A stretch of 64,000 nucleotides of DNA from Pseudomonas bharatica CSV86 (GCF_000319305.2 NZ_AMWJ02000001.1:2085001-2149000); one strand, 5' to 3'; counted from the stretch's first letter, positions 17,063 through 24,788 are shown. Notes: a model not told the origin generated them from the sequence alone. Made by a program: numbers and translations.

Positions 17063-17545
17063 ATGATGAACGCAATGCAGATGCCGATGATGAACGCCAC
17101 CATGCCGATGATGCCAATGACCGGCATGCCGATGATGATGGCCACGATGACCTGCAAGATGGTCGACGACGGCATGATGTGCACCATGAAGCCTGCCGCC
17201 GGCATGGACATGGCGATGTTCCGCAACAGCGCGGAAATGATGCAGATGATGATGAACTGCGGCATGCCGATGATGATGCAGTGCGGCAACCTGATGCTCA
17301 TGGGCTGCAATCAGATGACCATGCCGATGATGCCCATGAACGGCATGATGATGCCGATGATGAAATGCATGATGGAGTGCACCGTCATGGCCGACGGCAT
17401 GACCTGCAAGATGATGCCGATGGCCGGCATGAGCATGGAGATGATGAACAGCTGCTGCATGCTGATGATGAAGATGATGAACGACTGCAGCATGCCGATG
17501 ATGATGAGCTGCAACGGCATGCCGATGATGTGCTGCACCTGCTGA
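17063..17545 (+). CDS. Methionine- and cysteine-rich repeat protein, 160 aa
   Basis: By direct count 66 of 160 residues are Met (41%) and 15 are Cys; His is absent. ATG 17063 follows AAGGA by seven bases; no signal peptide or lipobox, so it should be cytosolic. It is built from two repeats of about 75 residues: CKMVDDGMMCTMKPAAGM (31-48) matches CTVMADGMTCKMMPMAGM (106-123) at 10 of 18 positions, and CGMPMMMQC (66-74) matches CSMPMMMSC (142-150). Met-x-Met and Cys pairs are soft-metal ligands, so binding of Cu(I) or Ag(I) is the leading idea; a methionine oxidation sink is another. Convergent with an XRE-cupin gene 12 bp away. I know no characterised family with this layout. Repeat conservation and a good start site argue it is real. 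Confidence 0.8.
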   Translation: MMNAMQMPMMNATMPMMPMTGMPMMMATMTCKMVDDGMMCTMKPAAGMDMAMFRNSAEMMQMMMNCGMPMMMQCGNLMLMGCNQMTMPMMPMNGMMMPMMKCMMECTVMADGMTCKMMPMAGMSMEMMNSCCMLMMKMMNDCSMPMMMSCNGMPMMCCTC

Positions 17546-17557
17546 TGGGCGGGTGAC

Positions 17558-18199
17558 TCAGTCCCGGCTCTCGGGATGGGTCACCACCAGGTAGGCCACC
17601 GCTTCGCTGTCCACCGGATTGCGATAGCGGTGGGGCTGGTCGGCGTAGAAGACGATGGAATCGCCCGTCGACAGCAGGAAACGCTCGTCGTTGACGCTGA
17701 TTTCCAGCGCACCCTGGGCCACCACCAGGTTCTCCCGCACCCCCGGGCCGTGTCCGGCGGAGTGCTCCTCGCCCAACGGGCTGATGCGCAATTCATAGAA
17801 TTCGGACTGTTGCGGTACGTCCACCGGAAACAGCGCTCGACTGACGAAAGCCCCCGTAGCACTGACCAGACGCTTGCTGTCGCGCGCCGGCAGCACCGTG
17901 ACCCCGGCGCATTCGCGTTGATCCAGAAACGCCGCCACCGACACTTTCAAGCCCCGGGCGATCTTGCACAGCACACGGATCGACGGCACGCTGCGCCCGG
18001 ATTCGACCTGAGCCAGCATCGCCCGGCTGACGCCGCTGGCCCGGGCCAGGGCGTCGAGGGACAGCTGGCGCTTGGCGCGCAGGCGCTGGAGGTTGCTGGC
18101 GACTCGCTGGCCGATGCCGTCGTCTTCCTGGGTGACGGCTTCGGGCAAGGCAAAAGGCGGTTCGTCGGAGGTGATCAGAAAGCGGGTGGGCGTGGTCAT
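17558..18199 (-). CDS. XRE-family regulator with C-terminal cupin
   Basis: 213 residues from ATG 18199. Helix-turn-helix in residues 30-85 (RVASNLQRLRAKRQLSLDAL, ASGVSRAMLAQVESGRSVPS), then a cupin barrel in residues 120-205 (LGEEHSAGHGPGVRENLVV, GDSIVFYADQPHRYRN). This layout is common in PuuR-like regulators of amino-acid, polyamine or sulfur metabolism, where the cupin senses a small molecule. A 54-aa gene lies four bases upstream on the same strand; the Met-rich gene converges on it. Whether it controls the Met-rich gene is unknown. Confidence 0.9.
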   Translation of the reverse strand: MTTPTRFLITSDEPPFALPEAVTQEDDGIGQRVASNLQRLRAKRQLSLDALARASGVSRAMLAQVESGRSVPSIRVLCKIARGLKVSVAAFLDQRECAGVTVLPARDSKRLVSATGAFVSRALFPVDVPQQSEFYELRISPLGEEHSAGHGPGVRENLVVAQGALEISVNDERFLLSTGDSIVFYADQPHRYRNPVDSEAVAYLVVTHPESRD

Positions 18200-18203
18200 G
18201 CCA

Positions 18204-18368
18204 TTACGCCTGGCGCGGAGTTTTCGATGACGTGATGGCGAGGCTCCCCGGGCTGGCGGCAAAGCCGGCCTGTTGCGCATACATCGCCCACAGCAGACGC
18301 CCCTGTTGCTGGGCCAGCTTGCGTTTGCGTTGCAGGGTGAAGTCGATGATGGTGGCGGCTTGGCTCAT
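18204..18368 (-). CDS. Conserved-looking 54-aa protein upstream of XRE-cupin gene
   Basis: Starts MSQAATIIDFTLQRKRKLAQ at ATG 18368 with AAGGA six bases upstream, and stops four bases before the regulator's ATG, so the two are coupled. The peptide has a basic central helix and a WAMYAQQAGF segment; no transmembrane segment is evident. I recall similar small ORFs in Pseudomonas but know no function. It could modulate the regulator. Confidence 0.65.
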   Translation of the reverse strand: MSQAATIIDFTLQRKRKLAQQQGRLLWAMYAQQAGFAASPGSLAITSSKTPRQA

Positions 18369-18476
18369 GGGGATTCCTTGTCTGGAGCAGGGGGCCATGA
18401 GAGCGAGACTACTGGTTTGGTCTTAGAACCAGAAATAATGAATTTGCATTTGTTAATTCCATTTGCTGTTGTTCCT

Positions 18477-18512
18477 GAGGGCCTCATCGCTGGCAAGCCA
18501 GCTCCCACAGGG
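18477..18512. repeat. Left half of an interrupted REPIN
   Basis: GAGGGCCTCATCGCTGGC followed by AAGCCAGCTCCCACAGG: one REP arm. Its partner lies at 19984-20013, beyond the IS element. Removing the IS and one target copy restores an ordinary REPIN with a loop of about 20 nt. Confidence 0.9.
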
Positions 18513-18553
18513 ATCTGAGCTGCGCCCCGGATGTTGGACACTTTTGTCTAAAG

Positions 18554-19330
18554 CTATGCGGCTTGTGCTCTGTACGCTACAGGGCTCAGGCCGCCGAGCT
18601 TCATCTTGATACGTTCGTGGTTGTAGTAGCGGATGTAATCATCAATCCCAGCGCGTAATTGCTCGATGCTCTCAAATTTCTCGCGGTAGAAATACTCCGA
18701 CTTCAGCGTGCCGAAAAAGCTTTCCATCGCCGCATTGTCCAGGCAGTTGCCCTTGCGCGACATGCTCTGTTCCAAGCCCGCTTCTTTCAAGCGCTGGCGG
18801 TAATCCGGATAGCGATAATGCCATCCCTGATCTGAGTGCAGCATCGGCTTACTGTCAGCCGGCAGCTTCTCCAGCGCTCGTTCAAGCATCGTTCCCACCA
18901 GGGTGTAACGCGGCCGAGTATCCGTTTGATAGGCCACGATCTCCCCGTTGTACAAGTCCAGAACTGGCGACAGATAAAGCTTTTCTCCAGCCACCTTGAA
19001 CTCGGTAACGTCTGTCACCCATTTCTGATTCGGCTGATCAGCAGCGAACTCCCGGTTCATGGTGTTCGGCGATGCTTCGTCCATCAGCCCTCTGTACGAC
19101 TTGTATTTCTTCGGTCGTACCGTGCACTTGAGGTCCAACTCGCCCATGAGGCGGCGCACTTTCTTGCCGTTGATCACGTGCCCTTTCTGGCGCAGCGCAG
19201 CGGTCATGCGACGATAACCATACCGGCCCCTGTGGTGCTCCTGAATGCCCCGCATCGCCTGTTTCAGTGGAGCGTACTTATCCTCGGCGCCCTCGTCCCC
19301 GAAGTAGGTGTAGTAAGTGCTACGAGGCAA
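18554..19330 (-). CDS. IS3 transposase OrfB, DDE integrase domain
   Basis: An HTH_21-like segment (HHRGRYGYRRMTAALRQKGH) precedes the rve core. The catalytic triad is visible as Asp in WVTDVTEFKV, Asp in MLHSDQGWHYR and Glu in NAAMESFFGTLKSE. The frame is open upstream to the slippage site and the first 'start' is a TTG inside the coding sequence, so the protein is made mainly as the OrfAB fusion by -1 frameshifting at the A5 stretch (plus-strand T5, 19394-19398). Confidence 0.93.
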   Translation of the reverse strand: MPRSTYYTYFGDEGAEDKYAPLKQAMRGIQEHHRGRYGYRRMTAALRQKGHVINGKKVRRLMGELDLKCTVRPKKYKSYRGLMDEASPNTMNREFAADQPNQKWVTDVTEFKVAGEKLYLSPVLDLYNGEIVAYQTDTRPRYTLVGTMLERALEKLPADSKPMLHSDQGWHYRYPDYRQRLKEAGLEQSMSRKGNCLDNAAMESFFGTLKSEYFYREKFESIEQLRAGIDDYIRYYNHERIKMKLGGLSPVAYRAQAA

Positions 19331-19383
19331 ACCAGCAGCGATCAGCAGGTATTTCAGCCTGAACTGTCGGCGCAGCGCGGTAA

Positions 19384-19920
19384 TCAGCTGGGCTTTTTCC
19401 TTGCTGCCCGGATCTGCCTGAGCTTCGCCTCCTCTAACTCCTCGAGCTTTTTTAGGTAGGCGTTCTCCGCTTCAAGCATGCGAACTTTCTCTAGTAACTC
19501 TTTGGGCGAGAGGTCCTCGTTACGCACGGCTGCAGGCTTGGAGGACTTGGCGGAAGGCTTAGGCATGGTGCGGGTTGAACTCTTTTCTACAGAAAGCTGG
19601 TTTGCGAGCCCGTCACTGTAATACTGGCGCAGCCATCTGCCCAGCTGACTAGAGTTACCTAGGTTGAACAACGCTGCGGCGGCGCGCTGAGAAAGACGGT
19701 CATTTAGCATGCGGTGAAGCACCGTAATCTTGAATTCGGCGCTGTGGCGCTGATGGCGACGCTCAAGGCTGGACCTGCCGTGTTGCTGATAGGCCACGAC
19801 CCAACGGCGAAGCAAGGTGGGATCTATCTGGAACTGGTTCGCCACATGACGGAAACCTCGGCCTCGCTTGAGGAAGGCTTCGATGGCGGACAACTTGAAC
19901 TGCTTTGAATACTTGGTCAT
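19384..19920 (-). CDS. IS3 transposase OrfA (HTH)
   Basis: From ATG 19920: MTKYSKQFKLSAIEAFLKRG, two helix-turn-helix segments (FRHVANQFQIDPTLLRRWV and the SQRAAAALFNLGNSSQLGRW region), and a C-terminal leucine-zipper-like coiled coil (LLEKVRMLEAENAYLKKLEE) for multimerisation. This two-HTH OrfA is typical of the IS150 subgroup. The gene ends at 19384 just after AGGAAAAAGCCC, where a -1 shift continues into OrfB. OrfA alone acts as a repressor or DNA-binding subunit in relatives. Confidence 0.92.
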   Translation of the reverse strand: MTKYSKQFKLSAIEAFLKRGRGFRHVANQFQIDPTLLRRWVVAYQQHGRSSLERRHQRHSAEFKITVLHRMLNDRLSQRAAAALFNLGNSSQLGRWLRQYYSDGLANQLSVEKSSTRTMPKPSAKSSKPAAVRNEDLSPKELLEKVRMLEAENAYLKKLEELEEAKLRQIRAARKKPS

Positions 19921-19983
19921 GCAAAACACCCCGGTGTTGGATTTTTTGTCCAACATCCGGGGCGCAGCTCAATCGTGTGTACC

Positions 19984-20013
19984 GTGGGAGCTGGCTTGCC
20001 AGCGATGAGGCCC
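19984..20013. repeat. Right half of the interrupted REPIN
   Basis: GTGGGAGCTGGCTTGCCAGC followed by GATGAGGCCC, partner of the arm at 18477-18512, separated from it by the IS3 element. It abuts the end of the IclR/SMP-30 gene at 20020. Confidence 0.9.
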
Positions 20014-20019
20014 GGAAGG

Positions 20020-21627
20020 TCAAGGAAACCTGTTGATCCCACCCACAACCTGCCCACCCACCTCGGTTTCCACCTGCAACACACCCCCCGAATCCGGCGC
20101 ACTCCCCAGCACCTCCAGCTTCAATTCCTGCCGCGCACTGGTTATGAACAGCGTCCGCATCCCATCCCCGCCAAAACACAGATCCGTAGGGCAGGGCACC
20201 GGCAACCCGATCATCCGCTCCAGGTTCCCTTCGGCATCGAAGCGCGCCAGGCTCCAGCCATCACGCTGGGTAGTCCAGACCCCACCCTGTGCATCCAGCG
20301 CCAGCCCGCTGAGGCTACCGCCACCCCGAGGCAGCGACGCCAAGCGCCGCACCACCGTGCTCCCCGGTTGCAAGCGCAGGATAGCCCCGGTCTCCGGCGC
20401 GATCGCATACACCGCGCTGCCACTGGCATCCCAGCGAAAACCGCTGATCTGCTCGCTCAGCGCCCAGCCATGACGCAACTCGCCCTCGTTGCTCATCTCG
20501 CCGATCAGGCAACCGCTGGCCGTGCGTGCACAGGCCCAAAGGGTGCCGGATGGATGCCCGGCCAAGGCGAGCAAGCGACTGCCCAGTACATCCTGCATCG
20601 GATGCTCGTTTCCTTCCCAATCCACCAACGACCAGCCCCCGGCCTGGGCCACCAGCAAGCCGTCGCGGTGCAGCTCCATGGCTCGCACCGGCATGTCCAG
20701 ACGGGTCAGCAGGCGGCTGGTTCGTCCGTCCCAGCAATGGATTGCCGGGGCCAGAGTGTCGGCCCAGTAGAGCAGGCCGCTCGCGGCATGCCAGCGCGGA
20801 AAGGCGCCATGGAACGACCAGGGCGCCGGCAGCACGTTCAAGGCACCCGACGGCCGCTGGGTGGTTTCCGGGCGCAACTGCTCGCCCACCCGCCGTGCCG
20901 CATCCGCCAGCTCCGGGCCGAGCAGGGTCAGGCGCTCCAGGGTCAGGCGATAGGCCGGCCCGGCCACGCTCAACGCACCACGCACCACACCCTGCTTGTC
21001 GATGATCGGCGCCGCCACACAGCGCACGCCGAGGCGGATTTCTTCGTCGTCGAGGGCATAGCCGCGGGCGCGGGTAATCTGCAGCTCGGCCAGCAATCGG
21101 CGGCGGTCGGTGATGGTCAGCGGAGTGAGCGGCTCCATTACCACGCCCTTGAGGATCTCGTCCCGTGCCGTGGCCGACAGCGCCGAGAGAATCGCCTTGC
21201 CCTGGCCGGTGCAGTACACCGGCTTGCCCTGGCCAAGGCTGGCCGCCGAGCGCTGGGTATGGGCGCCATCACAGCGCTCCAGGGACAGCACCTGGTTGCC
21301 GTCGAGTACCGCCAGGTACGAAGTCTCCCCGGTCAGGTCGCGCAGGGCGCGCAGTTCCTCGCTGGCCGCCGCTACCAGGTCCGGCTCCAGGTAGGCATTG
21401 CGCACCATCTCCAGGTAGTTGAAGCCCAGGCGGTAGACCTTGCGCGTCGGATCGCGGCGGATCATCCCGCGCTCCACCAGGGTGGCGAGGATGCGGTACA
21501 GGGTGGTGCGCGGCAGTGGCACCTGGGCGGCCAGTTGCGCCTGGCTTATACCGCTGGGCATGGCGCCCACGGCCTGGAGCACGTCGAGGGCCTTTTCAAG
21601 GGCGGCGGTGCCTTCACCTGGTTTCAT
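20020..21627 (-). CDS. IclR regulator fused to SMP-30-like beta-propeller
   Basis: 535 residues in one frame. Residues 1-75 are the IclR winged helix (ALEKALDVLQAVGAMPSGIS, PLPRTTLYRILATLVERGMI); 76-250 the IclR effector domain (YCTGQGKAILSAL, IRLGVRCVAAPIIDKQGV). From about 265 a six-bladed SMP-30/gluconolactonase propeller follows (SGLLYWADTLAPAIHCWD, LSGLALDAQGGVWTTQRDG). The usual SMP-30 metal ligands seem lost: the N-terminal G-E-G-P-W Glu reads GAFPRW, the NGLAWS Asn reads SGFRW, and the PDG Asp reads LSG. I infer a ligand-sensing rather than lactonase role. Divergent from the sugar-acid operon, with two matching palindromes between. Confidence 0.9.
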   Translation of the reverse strand: MKPGEGTAALEKALDVLQAVGAMPSGISQAQLAAQVPLPRTTLYRILATLVERGMIRRDPTRKVYRLGFNYLEMVRNAYLEPDLVAAASEELRALRDLTGETSYLAVLDGNQVLSLERCDGAHTQRSAASLGQGKPVYCTGQGKAILSALSATARDEILKGVVMEPLTPLTITDRRRLLAELQITRARGYALDDEEIRLGVRCVAAPIIDKQGVVRGALSVAGPAYRLTLERLTLLGPELADAARRVGEQLRPETTQRPSGALNVLPAPWSFHGAFPRWHAASGLLYWADTLAPAIHCWDGRTSRLLTRLDMPVRAMELHRDGLLVAQAGGWSLVDWEGNEHPMQDVLGSRLLALAGHPSGTLWACARTASGCLIGEMSNEGELRHGWALSEQISGFRWDASGSAVYAIAPETGAILRLQPGSTVVRRLASLPRGGGSLSGLALDAQGGVWTTQRDGWSLARFDAEGNLERMIGLPVPCPTDLCFGGDGMRTLFITSARQELKLEVLGSAPDSGGVLQVETEVGGQVVGGINRFP

Positions 21628-21633
21628 CGGTTA

Positions 21634-21650
21634 TTCCCATCAGTTGGAAC
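21634..21650. promoter_or_regulatory. Putative IclR/SMP-30 operator, copy 1
   Basis: TTCCCATCAGTTGGAAC, seven bases upstream of the regulator's ATG. Its reverse complement matches copy 2 at 14 of 17 positions (GTTCCAnnTGnTGGGAA). A site this close to the start fits autorepression. Confidence 0.55.
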
Positions 21651-21736
21651 GGAACGGCTGTGACACCGATTCTGCCCCTTTTTGCTGGGACTTTCCCCCA
21701 TAGAATCGGCCTCAACGGGGGTTGAAGCCGGCGCTT

Positions 21737-21753
21737 GTTCCACATGGTGGGAA
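21737..21753. promoter_or_regulatory. Putative IclR/SMP-30 operator, copy 2
   Basis: GTTCCACATGGTGGGAA, 47 bp upstream of the RraA start codon and about 103 bp from copy 1 in opposite orientation. The pair suits cooperative binding by an IclR tetramer controlling both divergent units. Confidence 0.55.
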
Positions 21754-21800
21754 TGACGTCGGCCACCCATCGGATGAATCCGCCTGGAGAACCTATAAGA

Positions 21801-22610
21801 ATGTCCGTCATCCATACCTATGCCGATGCCCACGAAAGCGCCTCGGGCAAGCGCGTCGAAGTCAGCGACGCCACCCTGGCCAAGCTGGCCGCGTGCAGTA
21901 GCGGTTCGCTGACCACCCAGCTGTTCAAGCGCGGCTTCCGCCAGCCGGCGCTGGTCGGCCTGCGCGCCATGACCCGCGACACCCAGCCGTTCGCCGGGCG
22001 CGCCTTCACCATGCGCTTCATTCCTGCCCGTGAAGACATCGACACCTACCAGACCATGACCACCAAGCCCAACGACGACAACCTGCAATGGGTTGGTGTG
22101 GAGCAGGTGCAGCCTGGCGACGTATTGGTAATCGACAGCCGCAACGACCCAGCCGCAGCCTCCGCCGGCAATATCCTGGTGACCCGCCTGCTAGCACGTG
22201 GCGCCAAGGCCATCGTCACCGATGGGGCACTGCGCGACGGTAGCGAGATCGCTGCCATGAACCTGCCGGCCTATGCCCGCGAGATCACCGCCACCACGCG
22301 CATTTCCTATCACCACGTCGCCGACCTGCAGGTGCCGATCGGCTGTGCCGGCGTCGCCGTGTATCCGGGCGACATCATCGTCGGCGATGCCGATGGCCTG
22401 ACGGTGGTCCCCGCGCACCTGGCCGAGGAGCTGGCCGAGGTGTGCAGCGTGCAGGACGACATCGAGCACTACCTGGCCATGCGCATCGCCTCGGGCGAGC
22501 CGCTGTGGGGCGTCTACCCGCCGAGCCCGGCCTCGGTCTCCGACTACCACGCCTGGGTCGCCAACGGCCGTCCGGCGATCCCCTCGATCATCGATAAGAA
22601 GGAGGCCTGA
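21801..22610 (+). CDS. RraA-like / HMG-type aldolase family protein
   Basis: 269 residues from ATG 21801 (MSVIHTYADAHESASGKRVE). The family core is visible: GNILVTRLLARGAKAIVTDGALRDGSEIA holds the Arg and Asp of the metal-pyruvate site, and GVAVYPGDIIVGDADGLTVVP follows. Homologues cleave 4-hydroxy-4-methyl-2-oxoglutarate or related 2-keto acids, or decarboxylate oxaloacetate; in sugar-acid clusters they usually split a 2-keto-3-deoxy acid. It heads the operon running to 24788 and is the gene nearest the operator. Confidence 0.88.
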   Translation: MSVIHTYADAHESASGKRVEVSDATLAKLAACSSGSLTTQLFKRGFRQPALVGLRAMTRDTQPFAGRAFTMRFIPAREDIDTYQTMTTKPNDDNLQWVGVEQVQPGDVLVIDSRNDPAAASAGNILVTRLLARGAKAIVTDGALRDGSEIAAMNLPAYAREITATTRISYHHVADLQVPIGCAGVAVYPGDIIVGDADGLTVVPAHLAEELAEVCSVQDDIEHYLAMRIASGEPLWGVYPPSPASVSDYHAWVANGRPAIPSIIDKKEA

Positions 22611-22613
22611 GCC

Positions 22614-23060
22614 GTGGCCGAGCACAAGCACGCGCAACTGATCCGCCGTTACTTCGACGCCTGCAACGAGGGCGACTACGACAAGCTGGTGTCCTGCTTC
22701 ACCCCGGACGCCGTGCATTACTTCCCCGCCGGCCTGCCGGAAGTGCCCTGGCGCACGGCCGACACCATCGCCCGCAAGTGGGTGTGGTGCGTGGAGAACC
22801 TGGGCTCGCAGTGGACCATCGAGAAGATCCTGGTCAGCCACGACAGTAATGAAGCGGTGATCGAGTGGACCCACTGGAAGAGCAAGCCGGGCACCGCGCT
22901 GCGCGGTGACGAGTGGTACGTCTTCGACGAGGAAAGCGGCCTGATCCGCGAGATCCGCGCCTACTACGCCTCGCCGGCGGACAAGGACGTGGCGATCAAC
23001 GAGCTGGTGGACTTCGACTACACCGGCCGCGGTTATCACCTTGAACCCAAGGCCCGCTGA
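22614..23060 (+). CDS. NTF2-like (SnoaL-type) protein
   Basis: 148 residues from GTG 22614, preceded by GGAGG nine bases upstream that overlaps the end of the RraA gene. LIRRYFDACNEGDYDKLVSCFTPDAVHYFP is the cone-shaped alpha+beta barrel start typical of the NTF2/SnoaL family, and aromatic residues plus His line a probable pocket (SQWTIEKILV, VIEWTHWKSK). Such proteins are isomerases, dehydratases or binding proteins for small ring compounds; a step on a lactone or a cyclic keto acid is possible but not established. Confidence 0.85.
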   Translation: MAEHKHAQLIRRYFDACNEGDYDKLVSCFTPDAVHYFPAGLPEVPWRTADTIARKWVWCVENLGSQWTIEKILVSHDSNEAVIEWTHWKSKPGTALRGDEWYVFDEESGLIREIRAYYASPADKDVAINELVDFDYTGRGYHLEPKAR

Positions 23061-23072
23061 AGGAAGCGTTCA

Positions 23073-24479
23073 ATGAATATTCAACATGATCCGTCCCTGG
23101 CGCTGATCGACCAGGTGGTCGCCAAGGCCGTTGCCGCCGCCGACTTCTGGGCCGAGTCCCCGGCCGCCGTGCGCGCTGCGCTGCTCAATGGCCTGGCTAC
23201 CGCGCTGGAAGACCGGCAGGCCGAACTGGTCGCCATTGCCGACCGTGAAAGTGGCCTGGGCGAAGGCCGCCTGAAGGGCGAAGTGGCCCGCACCGCCTTC
23301 CAGTTGCGCGGTTTCGCCAGCGAGGTGGAAGCGGGCGTGCCGTATCGCCAGGTGGTCAGCGATGCCGTGGCCGGCGCACCGCCTGCCGGGCGTCCGGCGC
23401 TGGTGCGGGTGCAGCGTGCACTTGGTCCGGTCGCCATGTTCTCGGCGAGCAACTTCCCGTTCGCCTTCTCGGTGCTGGGTGGTGATACCTCCTCGGCCCT
23501 GGCCGCCGGTTGCCCGGTGGTGGTCAAGGCGCATTCCGGTCACCCGGAGCTGTCCCGTGCGGTATACGAACTGGCGGCCGGTGTGGTTCGCCAGCAGGGC
23601 CTGCCGGAAGGCCTGCTGACCCTGGTCGAAGCCACCTCCCGTGCTGGCGGTACCTACCTGGTGCAGCATCCGGGCATTGCCGCCGTCGCCTTCACCGGCT
23701 CCTACCAGGGTGGCAAGGCCCTGTGGCAGGCGGCCAATGAGCGTCCGCGTCCGGTGCCGTTCTTCGGCGAGCTGGGTTCGATCAACCCGCTGGTGGCCCT
23801 GCCTGCCGCCCTGGAAAAAGACAGCGAAGGCCTGGCGAAAACGCTGGCCGCCTCGATTACCCTCGGCTGCGGACAGTTCTGCACCAGCCCCGGCCTGATC
23901 GTGCTGCTGGACTCGCCCCACAGCGAGCGTTTCGTCGCCCAGCTGGCCGAGGCCATTGCGCCGATCGCCACGCACCGTATGCTCACCGCCGGCATGCGCC
24001 AGGGCTTCGACGCGGCTGCTGCCACCGTGGCCGCAAATGCCGATGCCGTGTTCACCCCGGCGGCCGATGGGGCCGGCCCGGCGCCGCGCCTGTTCAGCAC
24101 CGATGCGGCGGCGTTCATCGCCAATGCCCATCTGCGCGAGGAGATGTTCGGCCCCGCGGCGCTGCTGGTGCGTGCCGCTTCGGTTGCCGAAGTGGTGGCT
24201 GTGCTGGAGGCCGTCGGCGGCAGCCTGACCACCACCCTATGGGGTGCCGAGCAGGCCAGCGATGACAATCGCCAGTTGGTTCGTGCGGCCGAGAGGATCT
24301 CCGGGCGCGTGCTGTTCGGCGGTGTGCCGACCGGTGTCGCGGTGTGCCACGCCCAGCAGCATGGCGGGCCCTGGCCGTCGTCCACCACCCCGCAAACCAC
24401 CTCGGTCGGCTACGCCGCGCTGGAGCGCTTCCTGCGTCCGGTCGCGTTGCAGGACGCGCCGGCGTGGACGCTGGGCTAA
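23073..24479 (+). CDS. Aldehyde dehydrogenase, alpha-ketoglutaric-semialdehyde type
   Basis: 468 residues of the ALDH fold. NADP-binding and catalytic regions: FSASNFPFAFSVLGGDTSSALAAG, the Glu in PFFGELGSINPLVAL, and the nucleophile Cys in ITLGCGQFCTSPG. The GQFCTSPG variant and N-terminal features resemble 2,5-dioxovalerate (alpha-ketoglutaric semialdehyde) dehydrogenases, which end oxidative pentose/hexarate routes by making 2-oxoglutarate. Third gene of the operon, 12 bp after the NTF2-like gene. Confidence 0.9.
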   Translation: MNIQHDPSLALIDQVVAKAVAAADFWAESPAAVRAALLNGLATALEDRQAELVAIADRESGLGEGRLKGEVARTAFQLRGFASEVEAGVPYRQVVSDAVAGAPPAGRPALVRVQRALGPVAMFSASNFPFAFSVLGGDTSSALAAGCPVVVKAHSGHPELSRAVYELAAGVVRQQGLPEGLLTLVEATSRAGGTYLVQHPGIAAVAFTGSYQGGKALWQAANERPRPVPFFGELGSINPLVALPAALEKDSEGLAKTLAASITLGCGQFCTSPGLIVLLDSPHSERFVAQLAEAIAPIATHRMLTAGMRQGFDAAAATVAANADAVFTPAADGAGPAPRLFSTDAAAFIANAHLREEMFGPAALLVRAASVAEVVAVLEAVGGSLTTTLWGAEQASDDNRQLVRAAERISGRVLFGGVPTGVAVCHAQQHGGPWPSSTTPQTTSVGYAALERFLRPVALQDAPAWTLG

Positions 24480-24494
24480 GGGGAGGGCAGCGCC

Positions 24495-24788
24495 ATGATG
24501 CGTCACGTCGTGTTGTTTCGCCGCCTCGCCGAGGTCGAGCGGCAGCCGGAACTGGAGCAACGCCTGGTCGCGCGCATGCGCGACCTCGATCAGGAGATCG
24601 ATTTCATCCGTGACTGGACCGTCGCCGCCAACGAGCTGGATCGCCCCATCTGCTGGGACTACATCCTCGACTCGGGCTTCGACGATGCCGCCGCGGTAGA
24701 GCGGTACCTGCCACACCCCGCGCACCAGGCACTGGTCGCGGAGCTCAAGCAGTACTTCGAGTGGGTGGCAGTGGATTACAGCGTCTAG
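24495..24788 (+). CDS. Dabb-domain (stress-responsive A/B barrel) protein
   Basis: 97 residues beginning MMRHVVLFRRLAEVERQPEL; the HVVLF start and ending PAHQALVAELKQYFEWVAV, with the family's H-P-x-H-Q segment, identify a dimeric alpha+beta barrel. Known members are dimeric binding proteins or cyclases; in catabolic clusters they have no settled role. It follows the aldehyde dehydrogenase by 15 bp and probably ends the first operon, as a strong hairpin follows. Confidence 0.85.
   Translation: MMRHVVLFRRLAEVERQPELEQRLVARMRDLDQEIDFIRDWTVAANELDRPICWDYILDSGFDDAAAVERYLPHPAHQALVAELKQYFEWVAVDYSV

Larger units (their letters stand above)
18516..19971 (-). mobile_element. IS3-family insertion sequence (about 1456 bp)
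   Basis: Terminal inverted repeats of about 25 bp are identical at both ends and begin TGAGCTGCGCCCCGG. The 3-bp direct repeat ATC flanks them (18513-18515 and 19972-19974), the target duplication expected of IS3 elements. Inside are OrfA (HTH plus leucine-zipper type) and OrfB (DDE integrase core) on the minus strand in the -1 relation. Both frames are intact, so the element may still be mobile. The insertion lies in the loop of a REPIN. Confidence 0.95.

Noticed and set aside
17014..17538. Minus-strand Ile/His/Met-rich frames opposite the Met-rich gene.
   Set aside because: CAT/ATC readings of the same repetitive ATG codons; no start site.
16756..17556. 266-codon frame rich in Asp/His overlapping the Met-rich gene (DDADDD-type peptide).
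   Set aside because: It arises from reading repeated ATG/GAT triplets out of frame; it starts far upstream without a ribosome-binding site.
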